Shown piece after piece: positions 15,517-23,933 of a stretch of 28,494 nucleotides of DNA. Numbering within the stretch: position 1 is the stretch's first letter; every line of letters begins with the position of its first letter. A program made the translations under genes and the position numbers. The stretch is from Leptolinea sp964424035 (lineage in GTDB: Bacteria; Chloroflexota; Anaerolineae; Anaerolineales; Anaerolineaceae). Under the pieces are notes generated by a model. It saw only the letters and a program-made list of their open reading frames with translations. It searched no databases and had not been told where the DNA came from. The stretch lies in contig CAYRHB010000039.1 in NCBI GenBank assembly GCA_964424035.1, positions 1 through 28,494 on the forward strand, in the 5' to 3' direction.

Positions 15517-17507
15517 TGGCTATATTTCCCCTCACTTTCAACCGCATTATGAAGAGAACAGTGGGATGCATCTTTCTGGTTGCTGTTCTACTTGCCCTCA
15601 TTCCTTTACCTGTTAACGCGGCTGTGCTGGCAATCAAAGAAAGCGACAATCCTCCCGTTAATGTTCAGGACCTGCGAATAGGGAAAGTAGGCTCAGATCC
15701 TGAGGAATTGACGTTTGTTGGTACCACACTCTTTTTCAGCGCATCTGATGGGACATACGGTCGTGAACTATGGAAATTACCATCACCCTATACGAAAGCC
15801 CAACTTGTCAGGGATATCAATCCGGGGTATGTCAGCTCGGATGTGTCGCATATCACCGCGTTTGGCAACCTGATCTTTTTCAGTGCAAAGGATGATGCCG
15901 GCGTTGAATTATGGGTATCAGAACCGCCATATGAAGCCTACTCTACGCACAGGGTGGCTGATTTGAATGAAGGCGGTGATTCAGATCCCGCCGAACTGGT
16001 TCCCATCGGGAATGCCATGTTCTTCACAGCAGATGACGGGATCCATGGAAAAGAGATCTTTAAAACCAGCCCGCCTTACCAGACCATTGATCTGGTTACA
16101 GATATTTGGAAAGGTTCACACAGTTCATATCCACGGGAACTCAAACGGATCGGTTGGATGTTATTCTATGTTGCCAATGATTCTTCCAGTAATGAGATAT
16201 GGCGCAGTGACCCACTCTATTATCCCGGTTCAGCGGTCAAATGCACTGACATTACCAAGAACAATCTGGCTGCAATCCATGACCTGACAGTGGTGGAAAA
16301 TACAATCTTCTTTTCCGGGGATGACGGCGAGTCAGGCAACGAACTATATAAATTGGAACCTCCATACAGTTCAGCCGCCAGAGTAACCGATATTACCGGG
16401 GATCCGCCATCAACCATATTGATCTATCCAATCAATGATACTCAACCGGATTGGATCACTTCCATCGGTTCCTACGTTTTCTTTGCCGGAAATATTGGGT
16501 TTAGCGGAACCGAATTATATATATCCAAACCGCCCTATGAACCAACATCAACTTTCATTGTCAAGGATATTTTTGACGGTTTTGGCAGTTCAAATCCAGA
16601 AAATTTGACAGTTGTGGGAACAACCCTGTTCTTTACAGCCAATGAAGGTATTGTTGGAAAAGAACTATGGAAAAGTGTCCCGCCCTATGATGAAGACCAC
16701 ACCAACATTGTCGCAGACATAAATAAAGGTCATAACACATCGGATCCTGCGAATCTGAGTGCGATCGGGAACACACTTTTCTTCACGGCAGATGATGGTA
16801 CATATGGCCATGAACTCTATATGAGTGAACCGCCTTATGAAGAATACTCAACCTTGCGTGTTGACGACCTCAATAGCGGCTATCAGACATCGCACATTCA
16901 TAGTTATGCCGCCATAAATCGTACACTGTTCTTCAGTGGAAATGACGGGAAAATCGGGCAGGAGATTTGGAAAGTGGATGGCAATTTCTTTATGCCCGCC
17001 ACTGGTTTCGCGCCGGACCGTGTGACAGAAATAAAACCACAACCGAAGGAAGCCCAATACAGAGACCTGGATGACCTGCGCCTGATCATTCCCAACCTGC
17101 AACTACAGACAGATATTGTGGGGGTAGAACCAACAGCCAATGGCTGGGATTTGACCTGGTTATGGAATCAAGCCGGATACCTTCAGGGAACCGCATTTCC
17201 AACGTATGAGGGAAATTCGGTGATCACCGCGCATGTTTCCCTGCCCAATGGCAAACCGGGACCATTCGCGAATCTATCCAGATTGAAATACGACGATGCA
17301 GTAAAGGTTCAAGCCTGGGGAAATACATATATTTATCGTGTTCGTTCCATTGAACGCGTATTACCGGATGACCGCAGTGCCTTTCGCCATGAAGAGCAAA
17401 GCTGGCTGACCTTGATCACCTGTCAGGGTTTTGATGAAGCCAGTGGAGAATATCAATGGCGGTTGGTGGTTCGAGCGGCACTGGTAGAGGTTATTCCGGG
17501 AAGTTGA
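15516..17507 (+). CDS. Secreted ELW-repeat protein fused to a C-terminal sortase domain
   Basis: The 663-residue protein has a signal sequence (about 11-35, cleavage near VNA-A, or kept as an anchor). Nine degenerate repeats follow (about 55-490), each with a core like TLFFSADDGxxGxELW and PPY, probably a beta-propeller or beta-array. Residues 493-497 read MPATG, resembling an LPxTG sortase recognition motif. From about 520 a sortase domain contains GWDLTW, GTAFPTY, His573 in AHVSLP, Cys636 in LITC and Arg649, a complete catalytic set. Sortases join a Thr-Gly bond site to a nucleophile on the cell surface. The ATG overlaps the previous stop (TAATG) with GGAG upstream; an ATG at 15549 is an alternative. 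The gene sits between two exporter adaptors. Its own substrate is unknown. Confidence 0.9.
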   Translation: MAIFPLTFNRIMKRTVGCIFLVAVLLALIPLPVNAAVLAIKESDNPPVNVQDLRIGKVGSDPEELTFVGTTLFFSASDGTYGRELWKLPSPYTKAQLVRDINPGYVSSDVSHITAFGNLIFFSAKDDAGVELWVSEPPYEAYSTHRVADLNEGGDSDPAELVPIGNAMFFTADDGIHGKEIFKTSPPYQTIDLVTDIWKGSHSSYPRELKRIGWMLFYVANDSSSNEIWRSDPLYYPGSAVKCTDITKNNLAAIHDLTVVENTIFFSGDDGESGNELYKLEPPYSSAARVTDITGDPPSTILIYPINDTQPDWITSIGSYVFFAGNIGFSGTELYISKPPYEPTSTFIVKDIFDGFGSSNPENLTVVGTTLFFTANEGIVGKELWKSVPPYDEDHTNIVADINKGHNTSDPANLSAIGNTLFFTADDGTYGHELYMSEPPYEEYSTLRVDDLNSGYQTSHIHSYAAINRTLFFSGNDGKIGQEIWKVDGNFFMPATGFAPDRVTEIKPQPKEAQYRDLDDLRLIIPNLQLQTDIVGVEPTANGWDLTWLWNQAGYLQGTAFPTYEGNSVITAHVSLPNGKPGPFANLSRLKYDDAVKVQAWGNTYIYRVRSIERVLPDDRSAFRHEEQSWLTLITCQGFDEASGEYQWRLVVRAALVEVIPGS

Positions 17508-17518
17508 GGAGAAAGTAC

Positions 17519-18922
17519 ATGATCAAGAAATTCTTCGCAAAAAAAATCGTTTGGATCCCGCTTCTGATAATTCTAATTGTGGGAATTGCCTTTGGCGTAT
17601 TACAGATGATCAACAAGGGTCAATCAACCGCCAATTCCATGTACCAGACAACGCCACTATCAAAAGGATCCCTTACGGCAACAGTTGGCGCGACCGGCAC
17701 AGTCAGAGCAAAGCAGACTGCCGTTTTGAACTGGCAGACTACCGGCACGATCGAATCCGTCTTTGTGAAAGTGGGTGATATTGTAAAGAAGGACAGCCGT
17801 CTGGCAGAGTTATCCCAGACATCCCTTTCCCAACAGATCATCCTCGCGCAGGCTGAACTGGTATCGGCAAAACGCAATCTTGAAAACCTCGAGAAATCGA
17901 ATCTTTCAACGTCACAGGCGGAACAAACCCTGGCACTGGCATTAAAACAGTTGGATGACGCGAAAGAAAAGCGTGAGAGCAAGAAATTTACCAAAGCGGA
18001 TCAAAGTGTAATTGATGCTGCCTACGCGAATTACATTCTTGCCAAAGAAGAGCTTGAAAAATACGAAGATGATTATCTGGGCACCCAGTACAAAGCGGAA
18101 GACGACCCGGTACGCGCAGAAGCAGTTGCCAAATACTCCGCTGCCAAACAGAAAATGGAGACTGCCCTGGCAAACTACAATTACGCCAAGAGCTATCCCG
18201 ATGAACTTGAGCAGGCTGAGATTGACGCAAATCTCTCTCTGGCGGAAGCCAAGGTCAAAGATGCCCAACGCGAATACGATCGGCTGAAAGAAGGTACAGA
18301 TCCCGATGACATTGCCGCTGCAAAAGCAAAAGTAGCGGCCACTGAAGCCACCCTGAAAATGGCTTATATTGAAGCACCTTTTAACGGAACTGTTACTGAC
18401 GTCAAAGCCAAAGTGGGAGACCAGGTATCCATGACTTCAACCGGATTCCGGATTGACGATCTCACCCACCTGTATGCCGACATTGATGTCACCGAAGTGG
18501 ATATCAACCGCATAAAAGTTGGGCAGGAAGCAACAATGACCTTCGATGCCATCCAGGAAAAAACATACGAAGCCCGTGTCACTGATGTCGGTACCGTTGG
18601 TACGTCTGTCCAGGGAGTGGTCAATTTTCTGGTCACGGTTGAAATTCTGGATGTTGATGAGATGGTAAAACCGGGAATGACGTCAGCCGTAAACATAACC
18701 GTAAACCAGATGGATGACATCCTTGTCGTTCCCAACCGGGCTGTTCGTCTGGTGGATGGGAAACGGTCTGTGTATATCCTGAAGAATAATGTACCCACTC
18801 CGGTGACTATCACGATCGGTGCCAGTTCAGACACTGAAAGTGAATTGCTATCGGGTGACCTTAAAGAAGGCGATCTGATTATTCTGAATCCTCCGACCAT
18901 GAACATGTTCGGCGGGATGTGA
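17519..18922 (+). CDS. Membrane fusion/adaptor protein 2 of an ABC exporter (HlyD/YknX-like)
   Basis: It is 467 residues long, the same as adaptor 1, with the same plan: a basic start, a membrane anchor (about 11-31), a split lipoyl domain around a long coiled-coil hairpin (about 104-281), then beta-barrel and membrane-proximal domains. Shared landmarks with adaptor 1 include the DPDD turn before the returning helix, APFNGTV (APIGGLV in adaptor 1), the VTEVDINR/VSEIDIND strand and KPGMT. The coiled coil is richer in Lys here. Starting upstream at 17456 would overlap the sortase gene; the ATG at 17519 has GAGGAGAAAG at 17505-17513 and begins MIKKFF, so I choose it. The ATPase gene follows 16 bases later. 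Confidence 0.94.
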   Translation: MIKKFFAKKIVWIPLLIILIVGIAFGVLQMINKGQSTANSMYQTTPLSKGSLTATVGATGTVRAKQTAVLNWQTTGTIESVFVKVGDIVKKDSRLAELSQTSLSQQIILAQAELVSAKRNLENLEKSNLSTSQAEQTLALALKQLDDAKEKRESKKFTKADQSVIDAAYANYILAKEELEKYEDDYLGTQYKAEDDPVRAEAVAKYSAAKQKMETALANYNYAKSYPDELEQAEIDANLSLAEAKVKDAQREYDRLKEGTDPDDIAAAKAKVAATEATLKMAYIEAPFNGTVTDVKAKVGDQVSMTSTGFRIDDLTHLYADIDVTEVDINRIKVGQEATMTFDAIQEKTYEARVTDVGTVGTSVQGVVNFLVTVEILDVDEMVKPGMTSAVNITVNQMDDILVVPNRAVRLVDGKRSVYILKNNVPTPVTITIGASSDTESELLSGDLKEGDLIILNPPTMNMFGGM

Positions 18923-18938
18923 TCTGACAGGAATTTTT

Positions 18939-19616
18939 ATGTCTGAACATGTAATTTCCACCAACGAGATCACCAAGATCTACCAGATGGGTGAGGTTGA
19001 GGTGAGAGCGCTGAACGGCGTGTCTTTGACTGTTGACCGGGGAGAGATCGTTGCCATTATGGGACCCTCCGGGTCGGGTAAATCCACCCTCATGAATATC
19101 CTGGGGTGTCTGGATAGGCCGAGCGGCGGTGAATACTATCTGGACGGAGAAAAAGTCTCAGATTTGAATGATGACCAGCTTGCCCTCATCCGCAACCGGA
19201 AAGTCGGGTTTATTTTTCAGAGCTTTAACCTCCTGACCAGGGCAACCGCACTGACCAATGTAGAATTGCCATTGCGTTATGCCGGAGTACGATCGGGACG
19301 TTCCGATTTAGCCCAGAAGGCACTTGAAGATGTTGGGTTGGGAAACCGGATACATCACAAACCCTTCGAGCTTTCCGGCGGACAGCAGCAACGTGTGGCG
19401 ATAGCCCGCGCTCTTGTAAACAATCCAGCCATCATAATGGCAGATGAACCAACCGGTAACCTGGATTCAAAATCAGGCAAAGAGATCATGGAACTGTTGC
19501 TTAGCCTGAACCGCGACAAGGGCGCCACCGTAATTATTGTCACGCATGACCCCGGTGTGGGCGAGCAGACCCAGCGGATCATCCGTGTGAAAGATGGATT
19601 GATCGTGGAGAACTAA
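18939..19616 (+). CDS. ABC transporter ATPase, MacB/LolD/YknY type
   Basis: This 225-residue ATPase powers the exporter from the cytoplasmic face. Walker A GPSGSGKS is at 42-49, the Q-loop is at IFQSFNLL, the signature LSGGQQQR at 145-152, and Walker B with DEPTG has Asp169/Glu170; the switch His is in VTHD. SLTVDRGEIVAIMGPS and NLDSKSG are typical of the MacB/LolD/FtsE group that works by mechanotransmission rather than classic transport. The ATG has CAGGA 6 bases upstream. Its TAA overlaps the permease ATG by one base (TAATG), so the two subunits are probably made in balance. Confidence 0.97.
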   Translation: MSEHVISTNEITKIYQMGEVEVRALNGVSLTVDRGEIVAIMGPSGSGKSTLMNILGCLDRPSGGEYYLDGEKVSDLNDDQLALIRNRKVGFIFQSFNLLTRATALTNVELPLRYAGVRSGRSDLAQKALEDVGLGNRIHHKPFELSGGQQQRVAIARALVNNPAIIMADEPTGNLDSKSGKEIMELLLSLNRDKGATVIIVTHDPGVGEQTQRIIRVKDGLIVEN

Positions 19617-20842
19617 TGAATATATTTGAAGCATTTCTCGAAGCATTGGAGACTCTCAGCTCCAATAAGCTCCGTTCCGGTTTGACCATTCTGGGTATTG
19701 TCATCGGTGTGGCGGCGGTTATTGCCATGCTGGCCATTGGCGATGGTGCACAGTCTTATATTACAAGTACGATCAGTGACCTGGGTACCAACTTGATCTT
19801 TGTTGCCGGCGGAAATCCAACGGGTGAAATCAGGAACCCCAAACCACTTACCGAACTGGATGCGGCTGCCATGGTTGACGAAGAACTGGCACCATCGGTT
19901 TTGGTTGCCGAACCTCTGCTTTCCAGCCGACGTCAGGTGACCTTCGGAAGTGAAAAAACGAACACTTCGGTCGATGGCGTTACCCCGGGTTACGTTGCAG
20001 TAAGCAATTATGCTTTTCTGGAGGGCAGCGGGATCACTGAAGAGAATATTCTGGGAAAAGCTTCTGTTGCCGTACTAGGGGTTGATGTTGCCGACAAACT
20101 ATTTGACAGGCGTGAAGCCCTTGTGGGAGAAACAATCCGTATCGAAGGTCAACCATTTCGTGTGATCGGTGTTCTGGAACCCAAAGGCGGCGGGATGGGT
20201 GGCAGCCAGGATGATCTGGTAATGATCCCGTTCAGTACAGCCCAGACACGGATTATCCGCCGTGCGCAAAATGAAGTGGATGTCATTGTTGTCCAGGCTA
20301 CATCCGCCGAAACGGTTGATAAAGCCACGGATGAAATTTCCAATATCCTGCGCACCCGTCATCGCACTCCGATCGGGCAGGACGATTTTCAGGTGATCTC
20401 CCAACAATCGGCGGTTAGCATGGTGAGTTCAATCACCAATGTATTGACCATATTCCTTGGCGGAATCGCTGCCATTTCCCTGTTGGTTGGCGGTATCGGA
20501 ATTATGAATATTATGCTGGTATCAGTTACAGAACGGACCCGTGAGATCGGGTTGCGTAAAGCACTGGGAGCCAGAAGATCGGATATTCTGGTCCAATTCC
20601 TGGTGGAATCTTCATTACTCAGTCTGTTTGGCGGGATCATCGGCATTGGACTGGGATGGTTGATCGCGTTTATTGTAGAAAAGGTGGCAGCCGCTTCTGG
20701 AACCGCTTTCTATCCGGCAGTGGGTATGAATGCCATTCTTCTGGCAACGATTTTCTCTACCGCAGTCGGACTTTTCTTTGGGATATATCCGGCCAATCGT
20801 GCTGCCGGACTTCAGCCGGTTGAAGCCTTACGACACGAGTAG
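19616..20842 (+). CDS. ABC transporter permease, MacB/FtsX (YknZ-like)
   Basis: The 408-residue permease has the MacB plan: a cytoplasmic N-terminal helix, TM1 (about 18-42), a large extracytoplasmic MacB_PCD domain (about 45-270), then three C-terminal membrane segments (about 278-302, 330-355, 365-392) in an FtsX domain. RTREIGLRKALGA near residue 305-318 is the coupling region typical of this family. Its partners are the ATPase and one or both adaptors. No TolC-like gene is present, so the Gram-positive YknXYZ comparison fits better than Gram-negative MacAB-TolC. Substrate is unknown. It overlaps the convergent DUF3109 gene by 15 bases. Confidence 0.96.
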   Translation: MNIFEAFLEALETLSSNKLRSGLTILGIVIGVAAVIAMLAIGDGAQSYITSTISDLGTNLIFVAGGNPTGEIRNPKPLTELDAAAMVDEELAPSVLVAEPLLSSRRQVTFGSEKTNTSVDGVTPGYVAVSNYAFLEGSGITEENILGKASVAVLGVDVADKLFDRREALVGETIRIEGQPFRVIGVLEPKGGGMGGSQDDLVMIPFSTAQTRIIRRAQNEVDVIVVQATSAETVDKATDEISNILRTRHRTPIGQDDFQVISQQSAVSMVSSITNVLTIFLGGIAAISLLVGGIGIMNIMLVSVTERTREIGLRKALGARRSDILVQFLVESSLLSLFGGIIGIGLGWLIAFIVEKVAAASGTAFYPAVGMNAILLATIFSTAVGLFFGIYPANRAAGLQPVEALRHE

Positions 20843-21427
20843 CAAATACTCTTCGAATTTTTGATCACCCAGAAAATACCGTAACTCAGGTTCAAATGTG
20901 ATAAGCAGAGGTACACTGAGCTTTGAAGGTCTAAGACAGGACCCGGGTTCATCCAAAAGCAGGCCGGCATCATCCAGTGTGATCCGGCCTTTTTCATCCA
21001 GGTCCAGGGGATGCAGGGTGCAATAAAAAGGTTTGAGTGCCCATGGGTGTAAGCCGGTTTTTACAGCGGCAGTTTGCAGGGCACATTTATGGTCAGGTCG
21101 AAGAAAAACACACTCCGATCCGCCATAATGTTTTTCATTTTCCACAACCCGGCTGTGCAGCACTCTCCCGGTGGGCACATGTTCATCAAAATCTTCACGA
21201 CCATCAAGCCAATCCGATGAATCTCTTCTGTTTTCAACCATTTCCGGGGCGATTTCATGGGAATGAGCCATTATGCGTTCCACTTCCGCGGAATCGATCC
21301 AGACCCCGTAGATACAACATGCCGCCCGGCAACTTTGAAGTTTGCAGCGAACAAGATATTCGTTTTCGAGCATTCGCGGATTAATTTCCAAATTCATATT
21401 GAATGATTGTAATCGAGTATCATACAT
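20828..21427 (-). CDS. DUF3109-type cysteine-rich protein
   Basis: The protein of up to 199 residues has Cys clusters in its N-terminal part (RCKLQSCRAACC) and further Cys residues near 105, 115, 135 and 165, with the DUF3109 pattern CLRPS toward the end. The cysteines suggest a metal or iron-sulfur site, as in the related YkgJ/DUF3109 group; no activity is established. The ATG at 21427 and an inner ATG at 21397 both lack a good Shine-Dalgarno site, so the first 10 residues are doubtful. Its 3' end overlaps the permease gene by 15 bases in convergent orientation. It is divergent from serA across 62 bases. Confidence 0.85.
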   Translation of the reverse strand: MYDTRLQSFNMNLEINPRMLENEYLVRCKLQSCRAACCIYGVWIDSAEVERIMAHSHEIAPEMVENRRDSSDWLDGREDFDEHVPTGRVLHSRVVENEKHYGGSECVFLRPDHKCALQTAAVKTGLHPWALKPFYCTLHPLDLDEKGRITLDDAGLLLDEPGSCLRPSKLSVPLLITFEPELRYFLGDQKFEEYLLLVS

Positions 21428-21489
21428 CCAGTTTGTCTTGCGGTAGAATTACGTGAAACGCCAAAACATTTCTTGAGGAGGGTTCATCC

Positions 21490-22428
21490 ATGGCTTGGAA
21501 AGTGTTGTTGACAGACGGTTTGGAAGAAAATGGCAAGGAGATCCTTCGGTCGAAAGCTCAGATGACCGATCAGACGGGGATATCGGCTGATGACCTTATG
21601 AAGATCGTGGGAGATTATGACGCCCTTATTATCCGCGGACGTACGAAAGTCACACCAGCCGTTTTCGACGCCGCCCCCAATCTGAAGGTGGTTGGTCGTG
21701 CCGGGGTTGGAGTAGATAACATCGATCTTTCTGCGGCAATGAGCCATAACGTGATTGTTGTTAATTCCCCGACGGCGACTACACTTGCGGTGGCTGAATT
21801 AGCCATCGGGTTGATGTTCGCAATTTCCCGCGAGATACCTAGAGCGGATTGCGGTATGAAGAACAATAAATGGTTGAAAAAAGAACTGGAAGGCGTTGAA
21901 TTAAATGGAAAAACGCTGGGTGTCGTCGGGTTTGGTCGAATTGGACGTGCAACAGCAGAACGTGCTGCGGCTCTGGGAATGACCATCATTGCCTACGATC
22001 CGAAACAATCTGCCGAAGAAATTGCCTCAAACGGTGCACAACCAGTCCCTCTAGAATCGCTGTATGCCCAATCCGATTACATTACCGTCCATACCCCGTT
22101 GACAAATGAAACCCGTGGTGTAATCAACGCCTCCTCATTTGCCATGATGAAAGACGGTGTCCGGTTGATTGATGCCGCCCGCGGTGGTGTCGTTGACGAA
22201 ACCGCCCTGTTGGATGCCCTGAACTCCGGTAAAGTTGCCGCAGCCGGATTGGATGTTTTTGCCACTGAACCTCCGGGAGAAAGCGCCCTGACCGCCCATC
22301 CACATGTAGTTGCAACTCCGCATATCGGTGCACAGACTGTTGAAGCGCAGTCTCGGGCTGCGGAAGACATCGCCACGGAAGTCCTTGCCGCACTTAATGG
22401 GGAATACCTGCGCTGGCGAGTTGCCTGA
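21490..22428 (+). CDS. serA: D-3-phosphoglycerate dehydrogenase-like 2-hydroxyacid dehydrogenase
   Basis: The enzyme would oxidise 3-phosphoglycerate with NAD to phosphohydroxypyruvate, the first step of serine synthesis. The 312 residues comprise the substrate- and NAD-binding domains only. VVGFGRIGRA gives the Rossmann GxGxxG loop, Arg231 in AARGG, a Glu near 260 and His278 in TPHIGA form the active site. The C-terminal ACT and intervening domains of longer SerA proteins are absent, as in short PGDHs, so serine feedback may be lacking. Other D-2-hydroxyacid substrates cannot be excluded. GAGGAGGG at 21475-21482 strongly supports the ATG at 21490. It leads a likely operon, with the M32 gene 2 bases downstream. 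Confidence 0.92.
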   Translation: MAWKVLLTDGLEENGKEILRSKAQMTDQTGISADDLMKIVGDYDALIIRGRTKVTPAVFDAAPNLKVVGRAGVGVDNIDLSAAMSHNVIVVNSPTATTLAVAELAIGLMFAISREIPRADCGMKNNKWLKKELEGVELNGKTLGVVGFGRIGRATAERAAALGMTIIAYDPKQSAEEIASNGAQPVPLESLYAQSDYITVHTPLTNETRGVINASSFAMMKDGVRLIDAARGGVVDETALLDALNSGKVAAAGLDVFATEPPGESALTAHPHVVATPHIGAQTVEAQSRAAEDIATEVLAALNGEYLRWRVA

Positions 22429-22430
22429 CT

Positions 22431-23933
22431 ATGAACGCTAATTCGTTTGACCGTTTGAAAGCCCTTCTGGGCGAAGTGTATGACCTGAACGCGACCCTTT
22501 CGCTGCTGGGTTGGGATCAACAGACCTATATGCCCGGGGGGGGCGCCGAAGAACGCGGCAATGCCATGGCCACCATCTCCCGGATCATGCATCTCAAGGT
22601 CACATCAGACGAATTGCAGAAATGCCTTGAAGATTGTGAAAAGCAGACTGCCGGTATGCCGGAAGATTCTGATGACTTTTGCCTGGTAAAAGTGACCCGC
22701 CGTGAAGTTACACGTCGTATCCGCATCCCGGCTGATTGGGTTGCCAGTTTCGCTGAAGCAACAGCCATTGGCCAGGAAAAATGGGAAAAAGCCAAGGGTA
22801 CATCCGATTTTTCCAGTTTTCAGCCAAGTCTTGAAAGGATCATGGAACTTCGGCGGGAATATGCGTCTTTCTTTCAACCATATGACCATATCTACGATCC
22901 ATTGCTTGATGAATTTGAACCCGGATTGAAGACGGTTGATGTCCAGAAGATCTTCGATGTATTGCGTGAAGAACAAGTTGCTCTTATCCGTGAACTATCC
23001 GAGAAACCACAGGTGGATTCATCTTTCCTGCGGCAGTACTACCCTGAAAACGCTCAATGGGAATTTGGTGTTGAAGTGGTTTCCAATATGGGTTTTGATT
23101 GGAACCGTGGCCGGGAGGATAGCTCAGCCCATCCATTTACCACCACAATTGGTATGGATGATGTGCGGATTACCACCCGTGTAATATCGGATAATTTCGC
23201 AACCGCCCTCTTCAGCACGATCCATGAGGGCGGGCACGCCCTGTACGAACTGGGTTTCAATTCAGCATTGCGCCGTTCTCCGTTGGCAACCGGTGCCTCA
23301 ATGGCAGTTCACGAATCCCAATCCCGACTGTGGGAAAACCTGGTTGGCCGGTCACGCAGTTTCTGGATTCACTATTATCCCAGATTGCAATTGTTATTCC
23401 CTGCACAGCTGGCAAATGTACCCCTGGAAACCTTTTATAAAGGAATCAATCGGGTTGAACCGTCCCTGATCCGTACAGAATCAGATGAAGCTACGTACAA
23501 CCTGCATGTCATGCTGCGACTTGAACTTGAAATCGCTTTACTCGAACACAAAATCGAAGTTCGGGACCTTCCGGAACTCTGGAAAAACCGTATGGATGAG
23601 TATCTGGGGGTCGTTCCCAAAGATGACGCCCATGGTGTTCTCCAGGACATCCACTGGGCCGGCGGACTCGTTGGATATTTCCCGACGTACGCCTTGGGTA
23701 ATGTAATTTCCGCCCAATTATGGGGCTGTATCCAAAAGGATATCCCGGACCTGGATGAACAGATTTCAACCGGACAATTCAATCCGTTATTGAACTGGCT
23801 CCGTACAAACATACATACACACGGAGCTAAATTTGAAACCCAGGAACTGGTCAAGAGAGTAACAGGATCACCAATTGATCCGCAGCCATACCTGCGATAT
23901 TTGAGAACGAAATTCAGGGAAATCTATTCGTGA
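22431..23933 (+). CDS. M32-family metallocarboxypeptidase (Taq type)
   Basis: This 500-residue zinc carboxypeptidase removes C-terminal residues from peptides in the cytoplasm. The zinc motif HEGGH is at 265-269 and Glu295 in HESQSR supplies the third ligand, with the same 30-residue spacing as known M32 enzymes. LGWDQQTYMP near residue 27-36 and RTESDEATYNLH near 350 are further family signatures. No signal peptide is present and the length is typical. The ATG lies 2 bases after the serA stop with no strong ribosome site of its own, so translation is probably coupled. Its TGA overlaps the next gene's GTG (GTGA). Confidence 0.97.
   Translation: MNANSFDRLKALLGEVYDLNATLSLLGWDQQTYMPGGGAEERGNAMATISRIMHLKVTSDELQKCLEDCEKQTAGMPEDSDDFCLVKVTRREVTRRIRIPADWVASFAEATAIGQEKWEKAKGTSDFSSFQPSLERIMELRREYASFFQPYDHIYDPLLDEFEPGLKTVDVQKIFDVLREEQVALIRELSEKPQVDSSFLRQYYPENAQWEFGVEVVSNMGFDWNRGREDSSAHPFTTTIGMDDVRITTRVISDNFATALFSTIHEGGHALYELGFNSALRRSPLATGASMAVHESQSRLWENLVGRSRSFWIHYYPRLQLLFPAQLANVPLETFYKGINRVEPSLIRTESDEATYNLHVMLRLELEIALLEHKIEVRDLPELWKNRMDEYLGVVPKDDAHGVLQDIHWAGGLVGYFPTYALGNVISAQLWGCIQKDIPDLDEQISTGQFNPLLNWLRTNIHTHGAKFETQELVKRVTGSPIDPQPYLRYLRTKFREIYS

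Noticed and set aside
15680..16980. Tandem DNA repeat array
   Set aside because: The ELW-type units repeat at the protein level only; their nucleotide sequences have diverged, so this is an old repeat domain and not a recent DNA expansion.
17456..17518. Upstream ATG extension of adaptor 2
   Set aside because: It would overlap the last 50 bases of the sortase gene, and the extra residues are Gly/Ser/Arg-rich without family similarity; the ATG at 17519 has a strong ribosome site.
18364..18906. 180-codon minus-strand open frame
   Set aside because: It is antisense to adaptor 2, whose domains are clear; its Ser/Thr/Arg-rich product looks like a reading-frame shadow.
14113..20842. Plain MacAB-TolC drug-efflux pump
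   Set aside because: There is no outer-membrane factor gene, two adaptors are present and a sortase gene is inside the operon; the YknXYZ-like reading fits better and the substrate cannot be told.
22077..22592. 171-codon minus-strand open frame
   Set aside because: It spans the serA/M32 junction antisense to two well-identified enzymes and shows no family features.
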